Assembly: GCA_017745015.1 (NCBI GenBank)
Contig: JAGIAF010000080.1
Coordinates: forward strand, 1 to 12,027
Direction: 5' to 3'
Source of the DNA: Bdellovibrio sp.
Lineage (GTDB): Bacteria; Bdellovibrionota; Bdellovibrionia; Bdellovibrionales; Bdellovibrionaceae
DNA length: 12,027 nucleotides
Positions 1 through 6,102 of this stretch are shown one piece after another; positions within the stretch are counted from its first letter, which is position 1, and each line of letters opens with the position of its first letter. Position numbers and translations under genes: made by a program. The notes below the pieces were generated by a model. That model was not told where the DNA came from and searched no databases. It saw only the letters and a program-made list of their open reading frames with translations.

Positions 1-21
1 CAGCAAAAGCATCTTTCTCAT
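1..21 (-). CDS. Start of an exported or membrane protein (partial, runs off left edge)
   Basis: An ATG at 21-19 on the minus strand opens a frame reading MRKMLLL before the window ends. The start is supported by a strong Shine-Dalgarno GAGGGAG (27-33) five bases upstream and by a promoter-like sequence just behind it. The basic then hydrophobic opening (Arg-Lys followed by Leu) looks like the beginning of a signal peptide or membrane anchor. Only seven codons are visible, so no function can be given. Confidence 0.6.
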
Positions 22-40
22 GAAAACTCCCTCGGAGAAA

Positions 41-68
41 ATCATAAAAGCAACATCTCAAATGCCAA
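41..68 (-). promoter_or_regulatory. Sigma70-like promoter for the left-edge gene
   Basis: On the minus strand TTGGCA (68-63) and TATGAT (46-41) each match the consensus hexamers at 5 of 6 positions and are separated by 16 bp. Transcription would start near 34, giving a very short leader that begins at the Shine-Dalgarno of the gene starting at 21. Confidence 0.5.
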
Positions 69-78
69 AATAATCTTT

Positions 79-118
79 AGTTATGATCGCAAACAATGAT
101 GACTGGCAGAGTTATGAT
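79..118 (-). repeat. Two 9-bp direct repeats upstream of the left-edge promoter
   Basis: The 9-mer ATCATAACT (minus-strand reading) occurs perfectly at 79-87 and 110-118, 31 bp apart, or about three helical turns. Relative to the predicted start of transcription near 34, the copies are centred near -49 and -80, which are typical activator positions. A binding role is inference; the repeat itself is seen directly. Confidence 0.4.
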
Positions 119-142
119 GCAGTATTGCTACCAAAAGTGTGT

Positions 143-170
143 CCGTACCTTATCACCCGTACCTTATCAC
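143..170. repeat. Perfect tandem duplication of a 14-mer
   Basis: CCGTACCTTATCAC is present twice head to tail (143-156 and 157-170) in the spacer between two minus-strand genes. It is preceded by GTGT, giving a GTGTCCGTACC start that resembles dispersed intergenic repeat units I associate loosely with some proteobacterial genomes; that link is memory-based. There are no further copies in the window and no spacers, so it is not a CRISPR remnant. The rest of 22-225 holds only the promoter and repeats listed; I see no clear terminator for the gene ending at 226. Confidence 0.55.
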
Positions 171-225
171 CCTACCAGTACGCCGCCGACGCAGCAACGC
201 AGGGAAAAGGAAAAAGCTGGTGTTC

Positions 226-798
226 CTATCGGCAGTAGTTGAACTGTTCGAAGTAGCGTTGGCAGACGGAGTATTGGCTGGTGCAGTCGTTGACGTCTGC
301 GGAGTTGTAGTGAGTTGTTGGGCAGCTGCGCGCTTTGTTGCGTGTGACTGTCACTACGATATCGCCTTCGGCGAAGGGAGCTGCGGAAGTGTTGTCGCCC
401 GTGACTTTATAGTGAATGCGGTTTTTTCCAGCCATCAAAAGTGGCTTTTGGAAAAGCGTCGAGATCCACAAGTTGACTGAACCACGGCTGCGGCCGCGAG
501 CTCCGTCATAGTCATCGGACTTTGTGCGAACTGAGTTGTCATCACGTTTATTCGTCAATTCCACTTTCGTGGCACGAGCATCGCGAGGACCTTTGAAATA
601 ATCATAAGAAACAGGATCCAAAACCACATCACGACATGTGAAGCTTGCAGAGCCGCCTCCGTTGAAACCTTCGCAGGTTACAACTACTTGGCCTTCAAGT
701 GGTGTTGCTTTGAAATCGTTACCCGAGGAGAAGCCGGCAACGTCAGCCGCGTGAGCGAACGATCCGAGCATGCAGAATGTAAGAATAGTTTTGAACAT
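226..798 (-). CDS. Secreted six-cysteine protein of unknown function
   Basis: A 190-residue protein with a clear signal peptide (residues 1-17, ending AHA before Ala-Asp), so it is exported to the periplasm or beyond. The mature part has six cysteines (42, 55, 159, 172, 179, 189), an even number fitting three disulfide bonds; four of them cluster in the last 32 residues. A central segment around 109-121 (NLWISTLFQKPLL) is hydrophobic but too short and polar for a membrane span. The start ATG follows a strong GAGGGGG Shine-Dalgarno. It lies 67 bp downstream of ctpA on the same strand; no convincing terminator separates them, so it may be read from the ctpA cluster or from its own weak promoter. 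I do not recognise a domain family. The style is common among Bdellovibrio secreted proteins, but that is an impression. Confidence 0.85.
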   Translation of the reverse strand: MFKTILTFCMLGSFAHAADVAGFSSGNDFKATPLEGQVVVTCEGFNGGGSASFTCRDVVLDPVSYDYFKGPRDARATKVELTNKRDDNSVRTKSDDYDGARGRSRGSVNLWISTLFQKPLLMAGKNRIHYKVTGDNTSAAPFAEGDIVVTVTRNKARSCPTTHYNSADVNDCTSQYSVCQRYFEQFNYCR

Positions 799-865
799 AA
801 AAGGCCCCCTCTAATTGCCTCGAATGTGGCGGTAGAGTAGGGCCTCTATTTTTGAGAAGCAATAA

Positions 866-2245
866 CTAGCGCGTCAAACCCTTCATGGTATTCCACGCCT
901 TAAGATAGCTAAATGCTTGATATGCTTGGTAATCTGCCTTCAACAATTTGTCGCGAGGCGATAGTTTCTCATCTTTTTTAGAGCCTAAATCTTTCCACCA
1001 AGCTAACGCGCCGTCTTCAGCGCCCTTCTTAATATCAAGCTTTTCAGCAGCTTTCTCTTTGTCACCTTTCAAGTGGCCAGCGATATCACCCTCACGAGTT
1101 GTTTGCTGTTTCACAATAGATTTAGAGAATGCTTCTGGATCAACATCTTCGATTTCAACGTCAGGATGGATACCTTCAGCTTGGATCGAAACACCACTTG
1201 GCGTGTAGTAACGAGCCACTGTCAGTTTCAAGCCAGAACCGTCGCCAAGTTTGATCACAGACTGAACGGAACCTTTACCGAAAGTACGTTGACCTACGAT
1301 CAAGGCACGTTTGTTATCTTGCAAAGCGCCGGAAACAATCTCACTCGCACTTGCCGTGTACTCGTTCACCAAGATCACAAGAGGAACATCCGTGTACTTG
1401 CCTTTTTTAGTCGCCATCGCCACTTCTTTTTCGGCTTTGTTACGACCGATCGTGCTGACAATCACGCCCTCTTTCAAGAACATGTCGCTGACTTTAACGG
1501 CTTGATCCAACAAACCACCTGGATTTCTGCGCAAGTCGATCAACATACCAGCGATTTTGCCGTTGTTGTTTTTCGCATGAAGTTCCATCGCTTTTTCGAG
1601 ATCTTTTTGCGTGTTCTCAATGAAGCTTGTGATTCTTACGTAAGCGAAGCCATCACCCAGATCTGTGTACTTAACAGATTTGATTTTTACAGAACCGCGA
1701 GTAATTGAAATGTCGCGAGGTTTTTCTTCTCCGTCACGCACCACGCGCAAAACAATTTTGCTGCCTTTTTTTCCACGCATCATTTGAGATGCTTCAACCA
1801 AGCTCATGCCTTTTGTGCTGGCGCCATCTATTGCGACAACTTTGTCACCGGCTTTGATGCCTGCAACCCAAGCTGGAGCATCTTCAATTGGAGAGATGAT
1901 CGTAAGAATTCCGTTTTGCACAGAGATCTCGATACCCAAACCACCGAACTCACCGCTTGTTTCAGTTTCGAAGTCTTTGAAGATATCTGGCGGCATAAAG
2001 TTCGTGTGAGGATCTAACTCACGAAGCATCCCTTTGATCGCGCCGTATACCAATTTTTTAGTATCGGTCTCTTCAACATAGTACTGTTGAATAAGATTAA
2101 GAACTTTTGAGAAATTTTGAAGATCCGCATAGCGCTCTTGAGCGAAAGCACGGACTTGAAAACCTGTTTCAGCCATGACGAAAAGGACTAGGAGCAAGAT
2201 GCCTCCTAAAATATAGGTTTTCCAGTAGCGTTTGATTGATTGCAT
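866..2245 (-). CDS. ctpA: C-terminal processing protease, S41 family (CtpA/Prc type)
   Basis: A 459-residue periplasmic serine protease anchored or exported by one N-terminal hydrophobic segment (about 10-25). Order of domains: N-terminal helical region with the family's 'LDPHTNFMPP' stretch (77-86), the 'GEFGGLGIEI' entry (98-107), a PDZ domain (about 100-182, with 'AGIKAGDKVVAIDG'), then the S41 catalytic core. The catalytic dyad is visible: Ser299 in NEYTASASEI and Lys324 in TFGKGSVQ, spaced 25 residues as in known carboxyl-terminal proteases. 'DLRRNPGG' (237-244) is another family hallmark. The tail (385-459) is rich in Lys and Glu. Such proteases trim C-termini of envelope proteins and can set levels of wall hydrolases and their regulators. 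It begins 4 bp after envC ends; its Shine-Dalgarno AAAGGA (2256-2261) sits inside the envC 3' end, so it is almost certainly co-transcribed with ftsEX-envC. Which substrate it cuts here cannot be read from sequence. Confidence 0.95.
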   Translation of the reverse strand: MQSIKRYWKTYILGGILLLVLFVMAETGFQVRAFAQERYADLQNFSKVLNLIQQYYVEETDTKKLVYGAIKGMLRELDPHTNFMPPDIFKDFETETSGEFGGLGIEISVQNGILTIISPIEDAPAWVAGIKAGDKVVAIDGASTKGMSLVEASQMMRGKKGSKIVLRVVRDGEEKPRDISITRGSVKIKSVKYTDLGDGFAYVRITSFIENTQKDLEKAMELHAKNNNGKIAGMLIDLRRNPGGLLDQAVKVSDMFLKEGVIVSTIGRNKAEKEVAMATKKGKYTDVPLVILVNEYTASASEIVSGALQDNKRALIVGQRTFGKGSVQSVIKLGDGSGLKLTVARYYTPSGVSIQAEGIHPDVEIEDVDPEAFSKSIVKQQTTREGDIAGHLKGDKEKAAEKLDIKKGAEDGALAWWKDLGSKKDEKLSPRDKLLKADYQAYQAFSYLKAWNTMKGLTR

Positions 2246-2249
2246 GTGG

Positions 2250-3362
2250 TTAGAGTCCTTTCATCCACTGTTGCGGGTCGTATGGTTCGGAAAAATGTCT
2301 AATTTCAAAATATAATCCAGCCGGATTGTCAGTGGAGATTCCCCCTGCACTGCCAACAACTTGAGATTGCGTAATCTCGTCTCCCAAGTTCACCTTAACT
2401 TCTTCAGCGTTTGCATAGACCGTATAGTAGTGGTCTCCATGGTCGACAATCAGCGTGTTTCCAAAACCCGGTAGCTCCCCAACATAAGAAACTTTGCCGC
2501 TGAAAACTGATTTGATCGGACTGCCCTTCGCCGCAGATATAAAGATACCTTTGCTAGATAAAGTGTACGGGTGATCTTGACCTTTCATAAGTCCAAATTT
2601 TCGAGTTACGACACCTTCAAGAGGTCGAGGTAGCTCACCCTTTTGGTCACCGAAGGACGCTTTGAAAAGAAGATCGAATACCCCGGCATCATCGATATTG
2701 AATTGCATCGACTTTTCCCGTAGGCCATTGATTTTATTAATAGCAAAGAGCTTGCTCTTTCGAATGCCATCAAGAAGTTTGTTCTTCAAAGCTTGTTCGG
2801 CAATAAGTTTCTTTTCTTGCTCTGTGATCTTTTGTTCGACGGATTTAAGGCTCTCTAAGCGTACGGCGAGAGTCTTTCTTTTCGCCTGCAAATCCTGGAC
2901 GTCTTGACGGTAGTTTTTGATCAACTCAAGGTCTCTTGACGCCACAATTCCAAGAATCTTCAAATTTCTTTCCAAAGAAACAGAACTATCTGAGGTTAAA
3001 AGAAAGCGTGCCAAGGGTTGGCCGCCCAACTTGTAAATTGCTTTCAAGCGCTCCGCTAAAAGAGCGCGTTGAGATTTAGCTTTGCCGTCCAGTTCATCGA
3101 CCTTGGCATTCAGAGTATTGATATTTACTTCAAGCAAGGCCCGTTGTTGCGAAAGACTTCCGCGCTCGGTAACTGATTTTTTGATTTTCTTATTGATCTC
3201 GTACAGACCTGACAGAACTTGACGCTGTTTGAGTTCGGCATCTTCCAGCTTCTTCTTGGTCGCCTCGAAGTCCTTCGTCAACGTATCCATCTCAGCAGGA
3301 GCTGATGCTCTTGCTGTCGAGACAATAAAGAAGAATGCCGCTAGGGCCTGGGACCATTTCAA
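2250..3362 (-). CDS. envC: Murein hydrolase activator, EnvC type (coiled coil plus degenerate LytM/M23)
   Basis: A 370-residue periplasmic protein: signal peptide (1-21, ending ARA-SA), long coiled-coil region (about 25-220) rich in Lys, Glu, Leu and Gln, then a LytM/M23-type domain (247-365). The zinc-peptidase ligands are gone: the HxxxD site reads Ser270...Phe274, the catalytic-His position is Asn318 (YAN), and the HxH site reads GLY (349-351). This is the pattern of EnvC-type activators, which do not cut murein themselves but switch on amidases when pulled by FtsEX. The start codon is TTG at 3362-3360: an ATG just inside is out of frame, the next in-frame Met would delete the signal peptide, and GAGGG within the ftsX 3' end is well placed. 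It follows ftsX by 3 bp and precedes ctpA by 4 bp. An amidase partner is not in this window. Confidence 0.93.
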   Translation of the reverse strand: MKWSQALAAFFFIVSTARASAPAEMDTLTKDFEATKKKLEDAELKQRQVLSGLYEINKKIKKSVTERGSLSQQRALLEVNINTLNAKVDELDGKAKSQRALLAERLKAIYKLGGQPLARFLLTSDSSVSLERNLKILGIVASRDLELIKNYRQDVQDLQAKRKTLAVRLESLKSVEQKITEQEKKLIAEQALKNKLLDGIRKSKLFAINKINGLREKSMQFNIDDAGVFDLLFKASFGDQKGELPRPLEGVVTRKFGLMKGQDHPYTLSSKGIFISAAKGSPIKSVFSGKVSYVGELPGFGNTLIVDHGDHYYTVYANAEEVKVNLGDEITQSQVVGSAGGISTDNPAGLYFEIRHFSEPYDPQQWMKGL

Positions 3363-3365
3363 AGT

Positions 3366-4262
3366 TTAAGCCCTCTGACTGGCAGCCCAGCCATCGTTGA
3401 TTTTACGAACGCATAAGTATGAACCCAGTGCGCCCATGGCCGTACCACCGATAATGACAATCACCACTGAAACCGGAGAAATAAATGTCAGATGCTCACC
3501 CAGCTGCAAAAAGCTTAGGCGCTGAACAACAAGACTTTTTAAACCGACATACAGACCATAACAAAGGCCGACGGCAAGAGTAGAAGAAACCACTCCTAAC
3601 AATGCGCCCTCTTTTAGGAATGGCTTACGGATCATAGATGTTGTTGCACCGATCATCTCAAGCACGACGATTTCATCACGATGAGCTTGCACCGAAGCGC
3701 GAATCGCATTGGACATCACAAACATTGAAGCCAGTACGATCACAATGCCCACGACTTGCAAGGTGATTTCAATGGCCGAAACAAAGGCTGCGTATTTCTC
3801 AACCCAATCTTGGCCATAACCAACGTCATCAACACCTTGCTTTGCTTTTAAACCTGATGCCAGGTTTTGCAAAACCTTGCTTTGTTCTGACGCCGGAATG
3901 TTGCTAGCAAGTTTGACTTGCAGACTTGCAGGGATCAACTTCAGCAACTCTTCATCCTTACTAATATCCGGCGCATAACTTGCCAGTTGCACGCGAAAAT
4001 CAGAGAGAGCTTTTTCTTGTGATACAAGTTGCACATCACTGACTTGGCCGCTGTCTTTTAAATACTGTTCAATATCTTGGCGACCTTGCTCTGAAAGATC
4101 CGATGATAGATATACAGTCATCTGCACATCTTCACCCCATAAGGTCAGAATATTTCTAAAGTTTTTTGAAACTAATAGCGACGCACCAATCACCACAAAA
4201 CAGGCTGTAACGACGATCAATGTTGTTAGCTTTAAGGCGAAATTCTTTTGTGGAGGTCTCAC
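3366..4262 (-). CDS. ftsX: Cell-division ABC transporter membrane subunit FtsX
   Basis: A 298-residue inner-membrane protein with the FtsX layout: short cytoplasmic N-terminus, TM1 (about 13-31), large periplasmic domain (32-163), then TM2 (165-187), TM3 (218-242) and TM4 (262-284). The segment 'DEIVVLEMIGATTSMIRKPFLKEG' region (196-219) between TM2 and TM3 is the family's conserved cytoplasmic loop that contacts the ATPase. The periplasmic domain is where EnvC-type activators bind. The start is GTG at 4262, overlapping the ftsE stop by 4 bp (GTGA), with GGGGG a few bases upstream; this fits translational coupling and equal subunit output. FtsX does not pump a known substrate: with FtsE it relays ATP hydrolysis across the membrane to control wall hydrolysis at the septum. 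Length is typical for the family. Confidence 0.96.
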   Translation of the reverse strand: MRPPQKNFALKLTTLIVVTACFVVIGASLLVSKNFRNILTLWGEDVQMTVYLSSDLSEQGRQDIEQYLKDSGQVSDVQLVSQEKALSDFRVQLASYAPDISKDEELLKLIPASLQVKLASNIPASEQSKVLQNLASGLKAKQGVDDVGYGQDWVEKYAAFVSAIEITLQVVGIVIVLASMFVMSNAIRASVQAHRDEIVVLEMIGATTSMIRKPFLKEGALLGVVSSTLAVGLCYGLYVGLKSLVVQRLSFLQLGEHLTFISPVSVVIVIIGGTAMGALGSYLCVRKINDGWAASQRA

Positions 4263-4921
4263 TTTGTATCCCCCACAATCATTCCTTCTTTTAATTCCAG
4301 GGTTCTTTTACGACGACGCTTTACCATCTCGTGATCATGGGTCGCGACAAACACTGTCGTTCCTTGAGAACATACCCGCTCTAAAAGATCCATGATCTCT
4401 TCACTTAAACGAGGATCCAAATTACCCGTAGGCTCATCGGCAATCAAAACACCCGGCTGGTGAATAATCGCACGAGCAATCGCGGTACGTTGTTGCTCAC
4501 CGCCGGAAACAAACTCTGGATATTGATCGTGTTTGTGCGCAAGTCCCACTTGCTCTAGAACTTCATAAACTCTGCGTTGAATCGCTGGCGTTTTATCACC
4601 GCGAATCTGCAATGGCAGAGCAACGTTTTCAAAGATAGTGCGATCTTTCAAAAGCTTGAAATCTTGGAAGATCACGCCGATTTTTCGGCGATAGAAGGGA
4701 ATCTGTCCGTCTTTAATTTCCGCCAGATCATAGCCGGCAACATTGACGCCACCAGAAGTGGCAACATCATAGGCAGAGATCATTTTGAACAGCGTGGTTT
4801 TTCCAGCGCCACTCGGACCTGTCAAAAACACGAATTCACCTTTGTCGATTTTCAAATCGATATTTTTAAGGGCATGAACCGGACCGGGATAAGTCTTATA
4901 GACGTGAGAGAACTCAATCAT
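4259..4921 (-). CDS. ftsE: Cell-division ABC transporter ATPase FtsE
   Basis: A 220-residue ABC ATPase with all motifs intact: Walker A GPSGAGKT (35-42), Q-loop Gln86 (VIFQDF), signature VSGGEQQR (138-145), Walker B VLIADEP with Glu163, D-loop NLD (167-169) and H-loop His195 (ATHD). The opening 'MIEFSHVYKTYPG' and the length of about 220 are typical of FtsE. It works on the cytoplasmic face of the inner membrane as a dimer bound to two FtsX chains, at the division site. ftsX overlaps its stop codon by 4 bp. Upstream of the ATG only AGAGAG is found, directly abutting the start codon, so the ribosome site is weak or the mRNA has almost no leader; the preceding gene on this strand ends 64 bp away. 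Confidence 0.97.
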   Translation of the reverse strand: MIEFSHVYKTYPGPVHALKNIDLKIDKGEFVFLTGPSGAGKTTLFKMISAYDVATSGGVNVAGYDLAEIKDGQIPFYRRKIGVIFQDFKLLKDRTIFENVALPLQIRGDKTPAIQRRVYEVLEQVGLAHKHDQYPEFVSGGEQQRTAIARAIIHQPGVLIADEPTGNLDPRLSEEIMDLLERVCSQGTTVFVATHDHEMVKRRRKRTLELKEGMIVGDTK

Positions 4922-4929
4922 CTCTCTAT

Positions 4930-4958
4930 AGTATGAAAGATGATCGCTAAAGCATACT
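4930..4958. repeat. Small inverted repeat in the ftsE upstream region
   Basis: AGTATG (4930-4935) and CATACT (4953-4958) form a perfect 6-bp inverted repeat with a 17-base middle, within the 64-bp gap in front of ftsE. The arm next to ftsE includes TACTAT, a possible -10 element lying only about 6 bases from the ATG. It could be an operator or just chance; no good -35 is visible. Confidence 0.25.
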
Positions 4959-4985
4959 CGCCCGAAGTCGAGGTTTTAACTATTT

Positions 4986-5240
4986 TTAAGGCATTCCGCC
5001 AGCCATCAGCGTGTCGATAATTGTCGAGTGCTGACGATGAAGAGCTTGTTTGATTGCTTCATCCTGTCGGTTGGAACCATTTTGCAGCACTTTATCGTGA
5101 GGTGTTTTGATGGTTTTCATCACGGCACCGTTACAGAAAATACGACTTACTAGAAACGGATTCTGCATGCCCCAGTCTTCCGTTTGCACATGGTATTTCT
5201 GTCCGCGAACTGTGATATCTGAATTAAAACCTTTTTGCAT
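4986..5240 (-). CDS. Small conserved protein with a deltaproteobacterial 'GFNSDI...HVQTEDWG' core
   Basis: An 84-residue soluble protein without signal peptide or membrane span. I choose ATG at 5240 over longer options (TTG at 5270, GTG at 5246) because GAGG lies nine bases upstream of it and the conserved-looking part starts right after (MQKGFNSDITVRGQKYHVQTEDWG). The pattern 'GFN-x-(D/N)-(I/V)-x-x-(R/K)-G-x-x-(F/Y)-H-(I/V)-QTED' followed by 'V(S/T)(R/H)', a 'KTP' segment and a C-terminal helix ending 'ALHRQHSTIIDTL' resembles a short domain I recall in many Myxococcus/Geobacter-type proteins, often at the N-terminus of larger ones. No function is known to me. It lies 64 bp upstream of ftsE on the same strand and may share its transcript. 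Confidence 0.75.
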   Translation of the reverse strand: MQKGFNSDITVRGQKYHVQTEDWGMQNPFLVSRIFCNGAVMKTIKTPHDKVLQNGSNRQDEAIKQALHRQHSTIIDTLMAGGMP

Positions 5241-5297
5241 TCCCACAAACCTCGCTTCGTAATTTAGCAAAAAAATGTCGTGAGCTCACCAAGTTTT

Positions 5298-5337
5298 TAT
5301 GTGTGTGATCATTTGACGTAGATCCAGAGCACACATA
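5298..5337. repeat. 8-bp inverted repeat bracketing the promoter of the DUF481 gene
   Basis: TATGTGTG (5298-5305) and CACACATA (5330-5337) are perfect inverted arms with centres 32 bp apart, about three helical turns. The pair encloses the -35 hexamer and touches the -10 hexamer of the promoter at 5313-5341. This is the geometry of a regulator binding two half-sites across a promoter. A separate 10-bp palindrome, GTGAGCTCAC (5280-5289), lies just upstream. Function is inference. Confidence 0.4.
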
Positions 5338-5341
5338 TAAA
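5313..5341 (+). promoter_or_regulatory. Strong sigma70-type promoter for the DUF481-mscL pair
   Basis: TTGACG (5313-5318) and TATAAA (5336-5341) each match consensus at 5 of 6 positions and are separated by the ideal 17 bp. Transcription would start near 5348, just before the Shine-Dalgarno GGAGGG, so the leader is only about ten bases and excludes the ATG at 5347 as a start codon. Confidence 0.75.
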
Positions 5342-5358
5342 AGTTTATGGAGGGAATC

Positions 5359-6084
5359 GTGACGAAATCTTTAATTCTATTTTTGACCGCTCTATCAATT
5401 TCATTTTCTGCCAAAGCTCAAGAAGCCGCGCCACCACCGCCGTTCAAAGGAACTGCTGAAGCCGGTGCAATTCTAGTGACAGGAAATTCTGACTCGGAAA
5501 ACTATGCGGCCAAGGCAGGTGTTTCTTATACTCAGGGCAAACACGTTTATAGCGCTTTTGGTCATTATATTAAGACTGAAGCTAACAATGTTGAAAGTGC
5601 ACGCAACTGGGACATCGGCGTTCGTTACGATCACGCTTGGACTGATTACCTTGGCTTCTACGTGGGTCAAAAAACGGAATCCGATATCTTTGCCGGTTAC
5701 CTCCAAAGGGATTCTACCGACGTCGGTTTGAAGTACTTCCTGACTAAAACGGATACTTTTACTTGGACCCTTGAGGCCGGTTATCGCTACTCAAAAACTC
5801 AGCAAGTTCTAACTGGAACTACTTACGATCAACTTATGCGTATTTACAGCGAAGTGAACAAGTCTTTCGATAAGACTTTCTCGTTCAAATATTGGGCTGA
5901 ATATCTTCCGAACATGACGGATCCTGATGCTTACATGTTCAATACCGAAGCTTCCATCAATGTTATGTTAAATTCCATCTTCTCATTGAAGCTGGCTTAC
6001 TTGCTACAATATCAAAATCAACCACCAGACGGTGGCAAGTACGACACAACAACGTCAACTTTGAACTTAGTAGCTAAGTTTTAG
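5359..6084 (+). CDS. DUF481-family outer-membrane beta-barrel protein (YdiY-like)
   Basis: A 241-residue exported protein. Signal peptide residues 1-20 (MTKSLILFLTALSISFSAKA, cleaved before Gln-Glu), a short Pro-rich linker, then the DUF481 opening 'FKGTAEAGAILVTGNSDSENYAAKAG' region with the family's 'TGNS' motif, followed by alternating polar/aromatic strands and a C-terminal Phe (LNLVAKF), the usual end of an outer-membrane barrel. I take GTG at 5359 as the start: GGAGGG lies five bases upstream, whereas the ATG at 5347 has no ribosome site and sits at about the predicted transcription start. It is followed after 18 bp by mscL, so the two are probably one transcript. The E. coli relative YdiY is an acid-inducible predicted outer-membrane protein; the role here is unknown, possibly envelope stress, given its partner. 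Confidence 0.9.
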   Translation: MTKSLILFLTALSISFSAKAQEAAPPPPFKGTAEAGAILVTGNSDSENYAAKAGVSYTQGKHVYSAFGHYIKTEANNVESARNWDIGVRYDHAWTDYLGFYVGQKTESDIFAGYLQRDSTDVGLKYFLTKTDTFTWTLEAGYRYSKTQQVLTGTTYDQLMRIYSEVNKSFDKTFSFKYWAEYLPNMTDPDAYMFNTEASINVMLNSIFSLKLAYLLQYQNQPPDGGKYDTTTSTLNLVAKF

Positions 6085-6102
6085 TTGGAAAGGACGTCTA
6101 AA

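Noticed and set aside
143..170. CRISPR-like array
   Set aside because: Only two directly adjacent copies with no spacers and no cas genes.
139..480. A 113-codon plus-strand frame opposite the six-cysteine protein
   Set aside because: No Shine-Dalgarno before its start, and the opposite strand has a signal peptide and a strong ribosome site.
841..865. Terminator after ctpA
   Set aside because: A 6-bp stem with a G-U pair around CAAAAAT can be drawn, but no T-run follows on the minus strand.
1073..1708. A 211-codon open frame on the plus strand opposite ctpA
   Set aside because: It lies wholly antisense to a protein with intact S41 motifs, has no ribosome site and no recognisable domain; it is a shadow of the real gene.
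2250..3362. envC as a decayed M23 peptidase pseudogene
   Set aside because: The frame is intact, and the pattern of ligand loss is the normal one for EnvC-type activators, with operon position in agreement.
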